DNA from: Pseudomonas sp.
GTDB lineage: Bacteria; Pseudomonadota; Gammaproteobacteria; Pseudomonadales; Pseudomonadaceae
DNA: 6,129 nucleotides
Assembly: GCA_003525045.1 (NCBI GenBank)
Contig: DQGF01000554.1
Location: 6,007-12,135, forward strand
Direction of reading: 5' to 3'
The position numbers were made by a program, and so were the translations under genes. A model generated the notes under the pieces. It made no database searches, was not told the origin of the DNA, and saw only the letters and a list, made by a program, of their open reading frames with translations. Shown in pieces: positions 1 through 6,109 of this stretch. The first letter of the stretch is position 1. Every line of letters begins with the position of its first letter.

Positions 1-1972
1 CTTGCGCCGGGCCGCCATCAGCCACGGTCAGGTGTTCGACCTGGCGTTGCAGCCGAGCCAGCCGGGGTTGTTGCTGGTGGAAGTGTGCGAGGGCGTGAGC
101 CTTGATTGGCTGGGTTGGGTGCAGGATTTGCTGACAACCTTGCTCAGCAGCGTCAACGGCATGCTGCGCGGCTCGCCAATGTTGGGCCACGATCCGCAAC
201 CCAGTCTGTTGCTCGATGCCCAGGGCCGGCCGCTGGAGTTCAATGCGGCGCTGATGGCACTGCTCGCGGAAAAGCCGCTGACCGAGGTACTGGGCTTTCT
301 GCCGGTCAACCATCGGGTACTGGTACGCGCCTGTCTCGACCAGCAACGCGCCATCGAAGGGGTCGAGGCTCAATTCGAAGCGCAGATCCTGATCTGGACC
401 TTTATCCCCGATCCCCAGGACAACCGCGTACTCGCTCGCTGTCGCGACGCCACCGCGCAAGTGCTGGCCGAGCGCGAAGCGACCAAGGCGCGCAGGTTGT
501 ACCGGCTGATCATCGAGAACACCACCGACCTGATTTCCCGTCACACCCCGGACGGGCGCTTTCTCGATGCGTCGCCGGCGTCCTGGACCTTGCTCGGCTA
601 CTGGCCGGAAGAGTTGCGCGGGCAAATGGCCCAGGGCCTGTTCCATGGCCAGGATCTGGCCAGCTTGGTGCAGCGCGCGCGCGATGCCTTGGAGCAGGAC
701 GGTTATCACACCATGACCTATCGCATTCGCCATCGGGACGGGCATTACCTGTGGTTCGAAACCGCCAGCCGGGCGATTCGTGAAACCTACACCGGTGCGG
801 TGGTCGAAGTGGTCAGCGTCTCCCGGGACATCACCGCCCGGGTGCAAGCCGAAGAGAACAAGCGACGCCTGGCCGAAGTGGTCGAGGTCAACACCGATCC
901 GGTGCTGTTCATCGACCCCGAGGGGCAAGTCACGTACCTCAACCCGGCCGCGCGACGCATCCTCGGGATCGACGAGCAACAGCCGATGCCGACCCTGGCG
1001 CAGCTGTTCGCCAGCAGCGACCTGGCGCGCCTGCAACGCGACGGCTGGAGCGGCGCCGAGCGCCATGGGGTGTGGAGCACCGATGCGCGCTTGCAACCGC
1101 CGGGCGGCGGCACTTCGGTGCCGGTGTCGCTGGTGTTGCTGGCGCACCGCTCCGCTGGCGGCGAGCGCTATTACTCATTGGTCGCGAGGGACATGACCGA
1201 GCGCGAACTGCGCGAAGTGCAACAGCGCCGCCATCAGGACGAACTGGCGCACACCGCGCGGCTGGTAACCCTGGGCGAACTGGCCTCGGGCATTGCCCAC
1301 GAAATCAATCAGCCGTTGGCGGCCGTGGTCAATTATGCCAACGCCAGCCAGCGTTATTTGCAGACGCTGGACTCCAATCCCCAGGCCGCCGCCAGAGTCG
1401 CGCAAGGACTGGAACGCATTACCCACCACGCGACCCATGCCTCAGAAGTCATCCGGCGCTTGCGGGCCTTTCTGCGCAAGGGCCAGCGGCGCATGCAGGC
1501 CCTGAATTTCACCGACGTCGCCCGCGAGGCCGTGCGTTTGTGTGCCTGGGAAGCGAGCAATTGCCAAGTGACAATCGAGGATCGACTGCCGGATAATCTG
1601 CCGCCGATTTATGCCGACCGGGTGCTGCTGGAGCAGGTCCTGCTCAATCTGCTGCGCAATGCCATCGACGCCAACCGCGAACAGAATCCGGGGCAGCCTT
1701 CGCTGATTGTGATGGCAGCTGAGCTGGGCAGTGCAGCGACGGTGGAAATCAGCGTGCAGGACCAGGGGCCGGGCGTCAGCGAGCCGGAACTGGAGCAGAT
1801 ATTCACCCCGTTCTACACCAGCAAGCCCGATGGCCTGGGCCTTGGGCTGTCCATGAGCCGCAGCATCATCGAAGGTTTCGGTGGCGAACTGCAGGCCCGA
1901 CGCCAGCCGGTCGGGCTGCTGATGTGTTGCCGCTTGCCGCTTGCCGGTCCAACAAAACAACAACAGGAATAA
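1..1972 (+). CDS. PAS-domain sensor histidine kinase, FixL-like (5' end cut by window)
   Basis: This is the C-terminal 656 residues or so of a sensor kinase that autophosphorylates on His and passes the phosphate to the regulator encoded just downstream. Numbering is from the codon at position 2. Residues 1-55 are unassigned. A weak PAS-like segment lies at about 60-155 (SLLLDAQGRPLEFNAAL). A clear PAS+PAC follows at about 165-285 (YRLIIENTTDLISRHTPDGRF ending SRDITARVQAE), and another PAS at about 290-402 (DPVLFIDPEGQVTYLNPAA ending ARDMTEREL). The H-box LGELASGIAHEINQPLAAVV has phospho-acceptor His433 and is of the FixL/DctB class. The ATPase core follows: N-box LLNLLRNAIDAN (548-558), G1 DQGPGV (587-592), F-box FTPFYTS (601-607) and G2 GLGLGLSMSR (611-620). 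No membrane segment is visible in this part, so it looks cytosolic, but the upstream part may differ. The frame is open to the window edge; the TTG at position 2 has no visible ribosome binding site and is unlikely to be the start. The signal sensed cannot be deduced. Confidence 0.95.
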   Translation, partial: LRRAAISHGQVFDLALQPSQPGLLLVEVCEGVSLDWLGWVQDLLTTLLSSVNGMLRGSPMLGHDPQPSLLLDAQGRPLEFNAALMALLAEKPLTEVLGFLPVNHRVLVRACLDQQRAIEGVEAQFEAQILIWTFIPDPQDNRVLARCRDATAQVLAEREATKARRLYRLIIENTTDLISRHTPDGRFLDASPASWTLLGYWPEELRGQMAQGLFHGQDLASLVQRARDALEQDGYHTMTYRIRHRDGHYLWFETASRAIRETYTGAVVEVVSVSRDITARVQAEENKRRLAEVVEVNTDPVLFIDPEGQVTYLNPAARRILGIDEQQPMPTLAQLFASSDLARLQRDGWSGAERHGVWSTDARLQPPGGGTSVPVSLVLLAHRSAGGERYYSLVARDMTERELREVQQRRHQDELAHTARLVTLGELASGIAHEINQPLAAVVNYANASQRYLQTLDSNPQAAARVAQGLERITHHATHASEVIRRLRAFLRKGQRRMQALNFTDVAREAVRLCAWEASNCQVTIEDRLPDNLPPIYADRVLLEQVLLNLLRNAIDANREQNPGQPSLIVMAAELGSAATVEISVQDQGPGVSEPELEQIFTPFYTSKPDGLGLGLSMSRSIIEGFGGELQARRQPVGLLMCCRLPLAGPTKQQQE

Positions 1973-1976
1973 TGTA

Positions 1977-2612
1977 ATGGCAGGTGCAACGGAGCACGTG
2001 GTGTATGTGGTCGACGATGACCAAGGCATGCTCGATTCAACGGTCTGGCTCTTGGAATCGGTAGGGCTCAAGGCGTTGCCCTTTACCAGTGGCGTCGAGT
2101 TTCTCAATGCCTGTGATGCCAGTCTGGATGCCTGCGTGCTGCTCGATGTGCGCATGCCCGGCATGGGCGGCTTGAACGTTCAGGAAGAAATGCGCGTGCG
2201 AGAGTTGAACCTGCCGATCATCTTTGTCAGCGGTCACGCCGATGTGCCAATCGTGGTGCGTGCATTCAAGGCCGGCGCCCATGATTTCATCGAGAAACCC
2301 TACAACGAGCAGTTGTTGCTGGACAGCGTGCAACAGGCCCTGAGCAACTGCGCGGCCGATCGCTCGGGCAGTCAGGGTCACGACGCCTTGCAGGCGCGCT
2401 TGCTCACCCTGACCCCTCGGGAGCGAGACGTATTAATGCCGCTGGTGCAGGGTTACACCACCCGTGAAATCGCCGAGCAATTGGGGGTCAGCGCGAAAAC
2501 CGTCGATCTCTATCGCTCGCGGGTGATGAAGCGCATGCAGGCCAGCACCTTGCCGGACCTGGTGGGCATGGCCATCGCCGCGCAACTGGTCGATCCACTG
2601 AAGCTGCGTTGA
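1977..2612 (+). CDS. FixJ/NarL-type response regulator (receiver + LuxR HTH)
   Basis: A 211-aa DNA-binding response regulator, the cognate partner of the kinase that ends 4 nt upstream. The receiver spans about residues 6-122. Its acidic pocket is DDD at 13-15, the phosphorylation site is Asp57 in LLDVRMPGMGG, the switch residue is Ser85 (FVSGHAD) and the conserved Lys is 107 (IEKPY). A linker of about 20 residues leads to a LuxR/GerE-type helix-turn-helix from about 145 (LTPRERDVL, TTREIAEQLGVSAKTVDLYRSRVMKR). The ATG at 1977 is chosen because AGGA (1965-1968) sits 8 nt upstream and the protein then begins MAGATEHVVYVVDDD, as expected for a receiver. An in-frame upstream start at 1941 would lie inside the kinase gene and adds a low-complexity stretch. 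Kinase and regulator are surely co-transcribed. By family, phosphorylation drives dimerisation and promoter binding; the targets are unknown. Confidence 0.95.
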   Translation: MAGATEHVVYVVDDDQGMLDSTVWLLESVGLKALPFTSGVEFLNACDASLDACVLLDVRMPGMGGLNVQEEMRVRELNLPIIFVSGHADVPIVVRAFKAGAHDFIEKPYNEQLLLDSVQQALSNCAADRSGSQGHDALQARLLTLTPRERDVLMPLVQGYTTREIAEQLGVSAKTVDLYRSRVMKRMQASTLPDLVGMAIAAQLVDPLKLR

Positions 2613-2635
2613 GACCTCGCGTTCTCCATCGACGG

Positions 2636-2643
2636 TCTATGCT
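2636..2643 (+). promoter_or_regulatory. candidate sigma-S-like extended -10 of the AI-2E operon
   Basis: TCTATGCT fits the first eight positions of the RpoS-preferred extended -10 (KCTAYRCT). It lies in the only non-coding gap before the AI-2E family gene. Transcription would start near 2650, giving a leader of about 40 nt. No convincing -35 is present at 16-18 bp: the TTGAGA at 2609-2614 is 23 bp away. This is tolerable for sigma-S but leaves the call tentative. Confidence 0.35.
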
Positions 2644-2663
2644 GGGCTAACCGATCCCCACCG

Positions 2664-2679
2664 TTGCAGTGATCTGCAA
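2664..2679. repeat. perfect 6-bp inverted repeat TTGCAG-TGAT-CTGCAA in the leader
   Basis: The arms TTGCAG (2664-2669) and CTGCAA (2674-2679) are perfectly complementary around a TGAT spacer. The repeat ends 1 nt before the GAGG ribosome binding site (2681-2684) of the next gene. It could be a small RNA hairpin beside the Shine-Dalgarno sequence or a DNA site for a dimeric regulator. No T-run follows, so it is not a rho-independent terminator. Confidence 0.5.
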
Positions 2680-2689
2680 AGAGGCATCC

Positions 2690-3784
2690 ATGGAGCCCAC
2701 GTCCCTCTCCGAGAAAGCGCTCACTCGCACGCTGCTGGATGTCTTGATTCGTGCCGGGCTGATCGCCGTATTGGTGCTGTTCTGCTTCGAGATATTCGCC
2801 CCGTTCCGCGACTTGATGCTGTGGTCGCTGATACTGGCGATCACACTTTATCCGCTGCTGGAGCGGTTGAAGGGACCGCTAGGGCAAAAAGAGGGGCGCA
2901 TTGCGACCCTGATCATAGTGCTCGCCATCTTGATCCTGATGGTGCCGATCTACCTGTTGGGCACCTCGATTGCCGACTCGGTCGAGCATTCCATGAGCGT
3001 GGTCAAGGACGGTGTTTTCCATATCCCGCCGCCCGCCGAGTCAATCGCCGATTGGCCGTTGGTGGGCAAACCCCTGTCGGCCGTTTGGCTACAGGCGTCC
3101 ACCGATCTTCCGGGCCTGACAGAGATGTACATACCGCAGATCAAACATATCAGCCTGACGTTGTTGAGCAAGCTGGCCGGGGTTGGCATGGGTTTCCTGA
3201 TGTTCATTATCGCCTTGATCATTGCCGGGATCTTCATGGCCTATGGCAAAGAGGGCAGCCGCAGTGCGATACAGATTGCGTCGCGCGTCGGCGGCCCGGC
3301 GAAGGGGCCGAAAATCGCCGCACTGTGCACCGCCACGATCCGTGCGGTGGCGCTGGGGGTGGTCGGCATCGCCTTCATCCAGATGCTGCTGGTGGGCCTC
3401 GGCTTTGTCTTCAAGGGGGTTCCGGGTGCGGGTCTGCTTGCGCTGGCCGTGCTGTTGCTTGGCATCATGCAACTGCCGGCGACCCTGATTACGCTGCCGG
3501 TGATTGCCTTTGTGTTCGCCACCGAGGGCGCCAACACGGCGACGATCGTCTTTGCCATCTATGTCTTCGTCGCCGGCTTGGTGGATAACGTACTCAAGCC
3601 ATTGCTGTTGGGCCGCGGTGTCGATGTGCCAATGCCGGTGGTGCTGATCGGCGCCCTGGGCGGCATGGTCACCAGCGGCATTATCGGGCTGTTCATCGGC
3701 CCGGTAGTGCTCGCGGTCGGCTATCAATTATTCTGGCAGTGGGTGCAGGACCGGCCGCAGGAAGGAGGAGGGCAGTCACTGTGA
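2690..3784 (+). CDS. AI-2E (YdiK/PerM) family membrane protein
   Basis: A 364-aa inner-membrane protein of the AI-2E transporter family (PF01594 type). Hydrophobic segments lie at about 20-37, 41-56, 71-91, 164-185, 217-241, 246-278, 283-298 and 312-346. A soluble, more polar stretch at about 92-160 separates the two halves, which is typical of the family. The C-terminal family signature is clear: GLVDNVLKPLLLGRGVDVP, then LGGMVTSGIIGLFIGPVV. The ATG at 2690 is preferred because GAGG (2681-2684) lies 5 nt upstream. An in-frame GTG at 2669 falls inside the inverted repeat and lacks a good ribosome binding site. The family name comes from a member linked to autoinducer-2 export, but relatives do other jobs, including ion transport, so the substrate is unassigned. 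Its stop overlaps the next start (GTGA), indicating translational coupling. Confidence 0.92.
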   Translation: MEPTSLSEKALTRTLLDVLIRAGLIAVLVLFCFEIFAPFRDLMLWSLILAITLYPLLERLKGPLGQKEGRIATLIIVLAILILMVPIYLLGTSIADSVEHSMSVVKDGVFHIPPPAESIADWPLVGKPLSAVWLQASTDLPGLTEMYIPQIKHISLTLLSKLAGVGMGFLMFIIALIIAGIFMAYGKEGSRSAIQIASRVGGPAKGPKIAALCTATIRAVALGVVGIAFIQMLLVGLGFVFKGVPGAGLLALAVLLLGIMQLPATLITLPVIAFVFATEGANTATIVFAIYVFVAGLVDNVLKPLLLGRGVDVPMPVVLIGALGGMVTSGIIGLFIGPVVLAVGYQLFWQWVQDRPQEGGGQSL

Positions 3785-4512
3785 GCGCACACAATCATGA
3801 GCTGCTGGACCAGGTATTGATCGCCCATGGCGGGCTGGAGCGCTGGAACAGGTTCAACAAAGTGCGCGCCACCATCGTGACCGGCGGCTCGCTCTGGGCC
3901 ATGAAAGGGCTGACCCAGGACAGCGCACCACGCCAGATGACTGTTTGGCTGCATGAACAGCGGGCCTCGGTGACGCCCTTTGGTGGACCTGATCAATTGA
4001 CGGCCTTCACCCCGGATCGAATCGCCATCGAAAAAACCGATGGCAAGGTGATCGCCGAGCGATCGGCGCCCAGGGAGTCTTTCCGCGACCATGGCGAAAA
4101 CAGCCCCTGGGATCCCCTGCACCGCGCGTACTTCAATGGTTACGCGCTCTGGTCTTACCTGACCATGCCTTTCCAGTTCACCTGGCCGGGTGTCGCGACC
4201 GAAGAAATCGAACCCTGGCAAGAAGGGACGCAGCACTGGCGACGACTGCGGGTGACCTTTCCCGAGCACATCGCCACCCACTGCGCGGTACAGGATTTCT
4301 ATTTTGGCGAGGATTTTCTGCTGCGCCGACACGACTACAAGGTGGATGTCAGTGGTGGCCTGCCTGCCGCCCAATACGTTTCTGACTACATCGAAGCAGA
4401 CGGGCTGCGCATGCCCGGCAAGCGGCGCGCCTATCGACGCGATGCCGACGGACAGGCCGACACGGGGGCCCTGTTGGTGGCGATCGAGCTCAGTGACATC
4501 GGCTATTGGTAA
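3781..4512 (+). CDS. uncharacterised 243-aa protein, possibly LolA-like fold
   Basis: I do not recognise a characterised family with confidence. The GTG at 3781 is chosen as start because it overlaps the preceding TGA (GTGA) and is preceded by a strong AAGGAGG (3762-3768), although the 12-nt spacing is long. The protein begins VSAHNHELLDQVLIAHGGLERWNRF. It has no signal peptide and no membrane segment, so it is probably cytosolic. It is rich in aromatic residues and alternates short strands (for example 30-40, 52-65, 152-160, 170-187). Near the end, YIEADGLRMPGKRRAYRRDADG resembles the 'DG-x-x-x-P-x-x-R' strand-turn seen in LolA/lipoprotein-localisation-like beta-sheet proteins. The opening 'AHGG-x-x-x-W' is also recurrent in such hypotheticals. 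These fold comparisons are inference. Its position between a membrane protein and a MaoC-like hydratase suggests a lipid- or acyl-linked role, which remains unproven. Confidence 0.85.
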   Translation: MSAHNHELLDQVLIAHGGLERWNRFNKVRATIVTGGSLWAMKGLTQDSAPRQMTVWLHEQRASVTPFGGPDQLTAFTPDRIAIEKTDGKVIAERSAPRESFRDHGENSPWDPLHRAYFNGYALWSYLTMPFQFTWPGVATEEIEPWQEGTQHWRRLRVTFPEHIATHCAVQDFYFGEDFLLRRHDYKVDVSGGLPAAQYVSDYIEADGLRMPGKRRAYRRDADGQADTGALLVAIELSDIGYW

Positions 4513-4533
4513 TGCGATACGGAGAAATGAATC

Positions 4534-4998
4534 ATGACCGTGCATGCCTGGGAAAAACTCTACCTCGATGACCTGAGCCTGGGTCAGGCATTTGAAAGCG
4601 ACCCGGTTCGTGTCGAGCGCGAGGCGATGCTGGCGTTTGCTCAAGCGTTCGATCCGCAACCCTTCCATCTCGATCCTGAAGCGGCCAGCCTGAGCCTGTT
4701 CCGCGGCCTGGCGGCCAGCGGCTGGAACACGGCGGCGCTGACCATGAAAATGCTGGTGGCCAGCGTGCCGTTGGCGGACGGGATCATTGGTCTGGGGATC
4801 GAACTGAGCTGGCCAACGCCGACTTACCCGGATGATGTATTGCGCCTCAGGTGCACCGTGCAGGCCATCGAACCGTCCGCGTCCAAACCGGATCGGGGCG
4901 TGGTGACGATGCTCATGGAAACTTTCAATCAGAATGACAAGGTGGTTCAGCGGGCGACTGGCAAGCTGCTGGTGTTCAATACGCCGGCGCCTGATTGA
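4534..4998 (+). CDS. MaoC-like hotdog-fold (R)-hydratase/dehydratase
   Basis: A 154-aa single-domain protein of the MaoC dehydratase family, whose members hydrate enoyl-CoA thioesters with R stereochemistry or carry out related chemistry. The hydratase motif is visible: AQAFDPQPFHLDPEAA places Asp40 and His45 with the D-x4-H spacing of the PhaJ-type active site. It is followed by FRGLAASGW, the usual loop at the start of the long hot-dog helix (about 55-62), and by the later beta-sheet (GLGIELSWPTPTYPDDVLRLRCTV). The length is normal for a stand-alone MaoC protein. The start at 4534 has GGAG (4521-4524) 9 nt upstream. It lies 21 nt after the preceding stop, so it is the third gene of the AI-2E operon. 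The substrate cannot be told from sequence. A structural, non-enzymatic hotdog protein is the alternative, but the retained Asp/His pair argues for catalysis. Confidence 0.9.
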   Translation: MTVHAWEKLYLDDLSLGQAFESDPVRVEREAMLAFAQAFDPQPFHLDPEAASLSLFRGLAASGWNTAALTMKMLVASVPLADGIIGLGIELSWPTPTYPDDVLRLRCTVQAIEPSASKPDRGVVTMLMETFNQNDKVVQRATGKLLVFNTPAPD

Positions 4999-5023
4999 AC
5001 GGGTGCTTCACACAGCATATACT
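4995..5023 (+). promoter_or_regulatory. sigma-70 promoter of the Xre-RES operon
   Basis: TTGAAC (4995-5000) and TATACT (5018-5023) are separated by exactly 17 bp and match the sigma-70 consensus at 4/6 and 5/6 positions. The -35 overlaps the stop codon of the MaoC gene. The predicted transcription start is near 5030, about 34 nt before the antitoxin ATG. The surrounding 65 nt are clearly AT-richer than the rest of the window. This gives the toxin-antitoxin pair its own promoter, independent of the upstream operon. Confidence 0.55.
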
Positions 5024-5052
5024 TCATTTGACTGAAAAATTAATTCATTTGA
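5023..5052. promoter_or_regulatory. twin TTCATTTGA repeats, probable autoregulatory operator
   Basis: The 9-mer TTCATTTGA occurs at 5023-5031 and again at 5044-5052, a 21-bp period that puts both copies on the same DNA face. The first begins at the last base of the -10 and covers the predicted start site. The second lies in the leader before the ribosome binding site and is extended into an imperfect palindrome ATTCA-TT-TGAAT (5043-5054). Xre-type antitoxins of this family commonly repress their own operon, and this position would block RNA polymerase. The binding role is inference. Confidence 0.5.
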
Positions 5053-5063
5053 ATGGAGTGGTC

Positions 5064-5540
5064 ATGGACACTTCTACCGCCGCTCGGCGTCCGGCCCGAA
5101 AGAAGGATGAACCTCGTGAAATCGGGATCGCCGCTTTTTGGCGTTTCAGTTTCAATCGAGAACTGCTCAAGGACTCGGAGCGATTGCAGCAGATCAAGTC
5201 GGGATTTCCAGCGTCTCTGGTCCAGGCTCTGCGCCAGACCTTCGACCTTCAGGAGCGCAGTGTGGAAACCCTGCTCAATGCGTCGATCTCTACGCTCGAA
5301 AGGCGTCGGCGTGAGCAAAAAAACCTGGATTCTGTCGCTTCCGAACGTCTGGATCGCATTGCCACCGTTTCTCATCTGGCCGAAGAGGTGTTTGAGAACA
5401 AAGCCAACGCCGCGCACTGGATGTCGATGCCGAATAAAGCGCTCGGCGACAGTGCCCCGATTATGCTCTGCGAAACCGAGATCGGGGCCAGGCAGGTTCG
5501 CCGTGTGCTCCATGCACTGGAATGGGGGGGCGCGGCCTGA
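5064..5540 (+). CDS. Xre/MbcA/ParS-family antitoxin of a RES toxin
   Basis: A 158-aa antitoxin that neutralises the RES toxin encoded next to it and probably represses the operon. The N-terminal 25 residues are basic and polar. A helical region at about 30-90 (RELLKDSERLQQIKSGFPASLVQALRQTFDL) corresponds to the Xre-like DNA-binding part, though its HTH is divergent. The C-terminal part at about 95-155 is the recognisable MbcA/ParS toxin-binding domain (DUF2384 type): RLDRIATVSHLAEEVFENK, then AHWMSMPNKALGDSAPIMLCETEIGARQVRRVLHALEWG. The ATG at 5064 has GGAG (5055-5058) 5 nt upstream. An in-frame TTG at 4995 is rejected because it falls inside the preceding gene and the promoter. The last base of its TGA is the first base of the toxin ATG. 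A run of seven G (5524-5530) sits near its end. Family complexes are hetero-oligomers in which the antitoxin C-terminus occludes the toxin active site. Confidence 0.93.
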   Translation: MDTSTAARRPARKKDEPREIGIAAFWRFSFNRELLKDSERLQQIKSGFPASLVQALRQTFDLQERSVETLLNASISTLERRRREQKNLDSVASERLDRIATVSHLAEEVFENKANAAHWMSMPNKALGDSAPIMLCETEIGARQVRRVLHALEWGGAA

Positions 5541-5998
5541 TGCGGGCCTGGCGAATCGCGAAGGCGAAACGTGCGACCGATCTATCGGGTTTGGGGGCAG
5601 CTATCGAGGGTGGGCGTTGGAATGATCAGGATGTGCCCGCCGTCTACCTGGGGCTGACTCCAGCAATCTGCTGTCTGGAAACCTTCGTCCACGCGGGAGG
5701 CGAGCCAACGTTTGCGATGAAGATCACCTGTTTCGAACTGCCCGACGATCCCGTGCTTTTTTTGCAGCCTGATCCAAAAACGTTGCCGGACGGCTGGGCG
5801 AGCCTCCCTGCTGACCGTCCAAGTATGGATTTCGGTACCGCCTGGTTGAGGGCAAACACACACTTGGGATTGATCGTGCCTTCTGCCGTTTTATCTCTGG
5901 AGCGCAATGTGGTGATCAATCCAGGTCACCCGGCGGTCAATGAGATCAGAGTGGTGGATGTGTTCGATTTCATGTATGACCCTCGCATGTTCGCGTAG
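5540..5998 (+). CDS. RES-domain toxin (NAD+-degrading family)
   Basis: A 152-aa cytosolic toxin of the RES family. Characterised members, including M. tuberculosis MbcT and RES proteins of Pseudomonas putida and Photorhabdus, arrest or kill cells by consuming NAD+. The domain fills the whole protein. The hallmark residues are in order: Arg26 in EGGRWND, Tyr36 in AVYLG, Glu47 in PAICCLETFVH and Ser115 in IVPSAVLSLERNVVINPGHPA. Length and motifs are complete, so it looks intact and active; the catalytic assignment is by family comparison. The ATG at 5540 overlaps the antitoxin stop (TGATG), which fits translational coupling and a lower toxin yield; only the G-run around 5524-5530 could act as a ribosome binding site. 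An in-frame ATG at 5522 would add MGGRGL but lies within the antitoxin gene. A T7 run lies at 5757-5763 inside the gene, with the frame undisturbed. Confidence 0.94.
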   Translation: MRAWRIAKAKRATDLSGLGAAIEGGRWNDQDVPAVYLGLTPAICCLETFVHAGGEPTFAMKITCFELPDDPVLFLQPDPKTLPDGWASLPADRPSMDFGTAWLRANTHLGLIVPSAVLSLERNVVINPGHPAVNEIRVVDVFDFMYDPRMFA

Positions 5999-6109
5999 TG
6001 AATGAGTCCATCCACCACCCGTTCGCGAGAAGCGAGGCGGCCTACCGGCCGGCCTGGTCGGGACTGGTTGCGTACGACCCCCCGTTACCCCGGCAACAAC
6101 ACTAAACAA
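5999..6109. other. non-coding spacer after the toxin gene
   Basis: No gene is supported here. Two short, weak inverted repeats occur (5-bp arms at 6038-6042/6047-6051 and 6056-6060/6075-6079). Neither is followed by a T-run, so no rho-independent terminator can be called for the toxin-antitoxin operon. Confidence 0.5.

Noticed and set aside
2..4. TTG as the start of the histidine kinase
   Set aside because: It is at the window edge with no visible ribosome binding site, and the frame is open to the end; the gene most likely continues upstream.
1442..2164. 240-codon open frame on the - strand across the kinase/regulator junction
   Set aside because: It overlaps the catalytic domain of the kinase and the receiver domain, has no family-like motifs, and is explained by codon bias of the + strand genes.
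2609..2614. TTGAGA as a -35 element for the AI-2E operon
   Set aside because: It lies 23 bp from the candidate -10, too far for a sigma-70 promoter, and overlaps the stop codon of the regulator gene.
2690..3784. Autoinducer-2 export as the function of the AI-2E family protein
   Set aside because: The family name reflects one member. No AI-2 synthesis or signalling gene is nearby, so the substrate is left open.
3724..4668. Long open frame on the - strand (314 codons) opposite the 243-aa gene
   Set aside because: It is antisense to two well-supported genes, shows no recognisable domain, and the + strand has start/stop coupling and ribosome binding sites. Long antisense frames are common in GC-rich DNA.
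4995..5063. In-frame N-terminal extension of the antitoxin from TTG at 4995
   Set aside because: It would lie within the MaoC stop and the promoter, upstream of the predicted transcript start; ATG at 5064 has a proper ribosome binding site.
5757..5763. T7 run as a frameshift or disruption of the toxin gene
   Set aside because: The reading frame continues normally through it to the conserved Ser115 region and the expected C-terminus.
6038..6079. Rho-independent terminator after the toxin gene
   Set aside because: The two possible stems are only 5 bp (one with a 14-nt loop) and no U-tract follows either.
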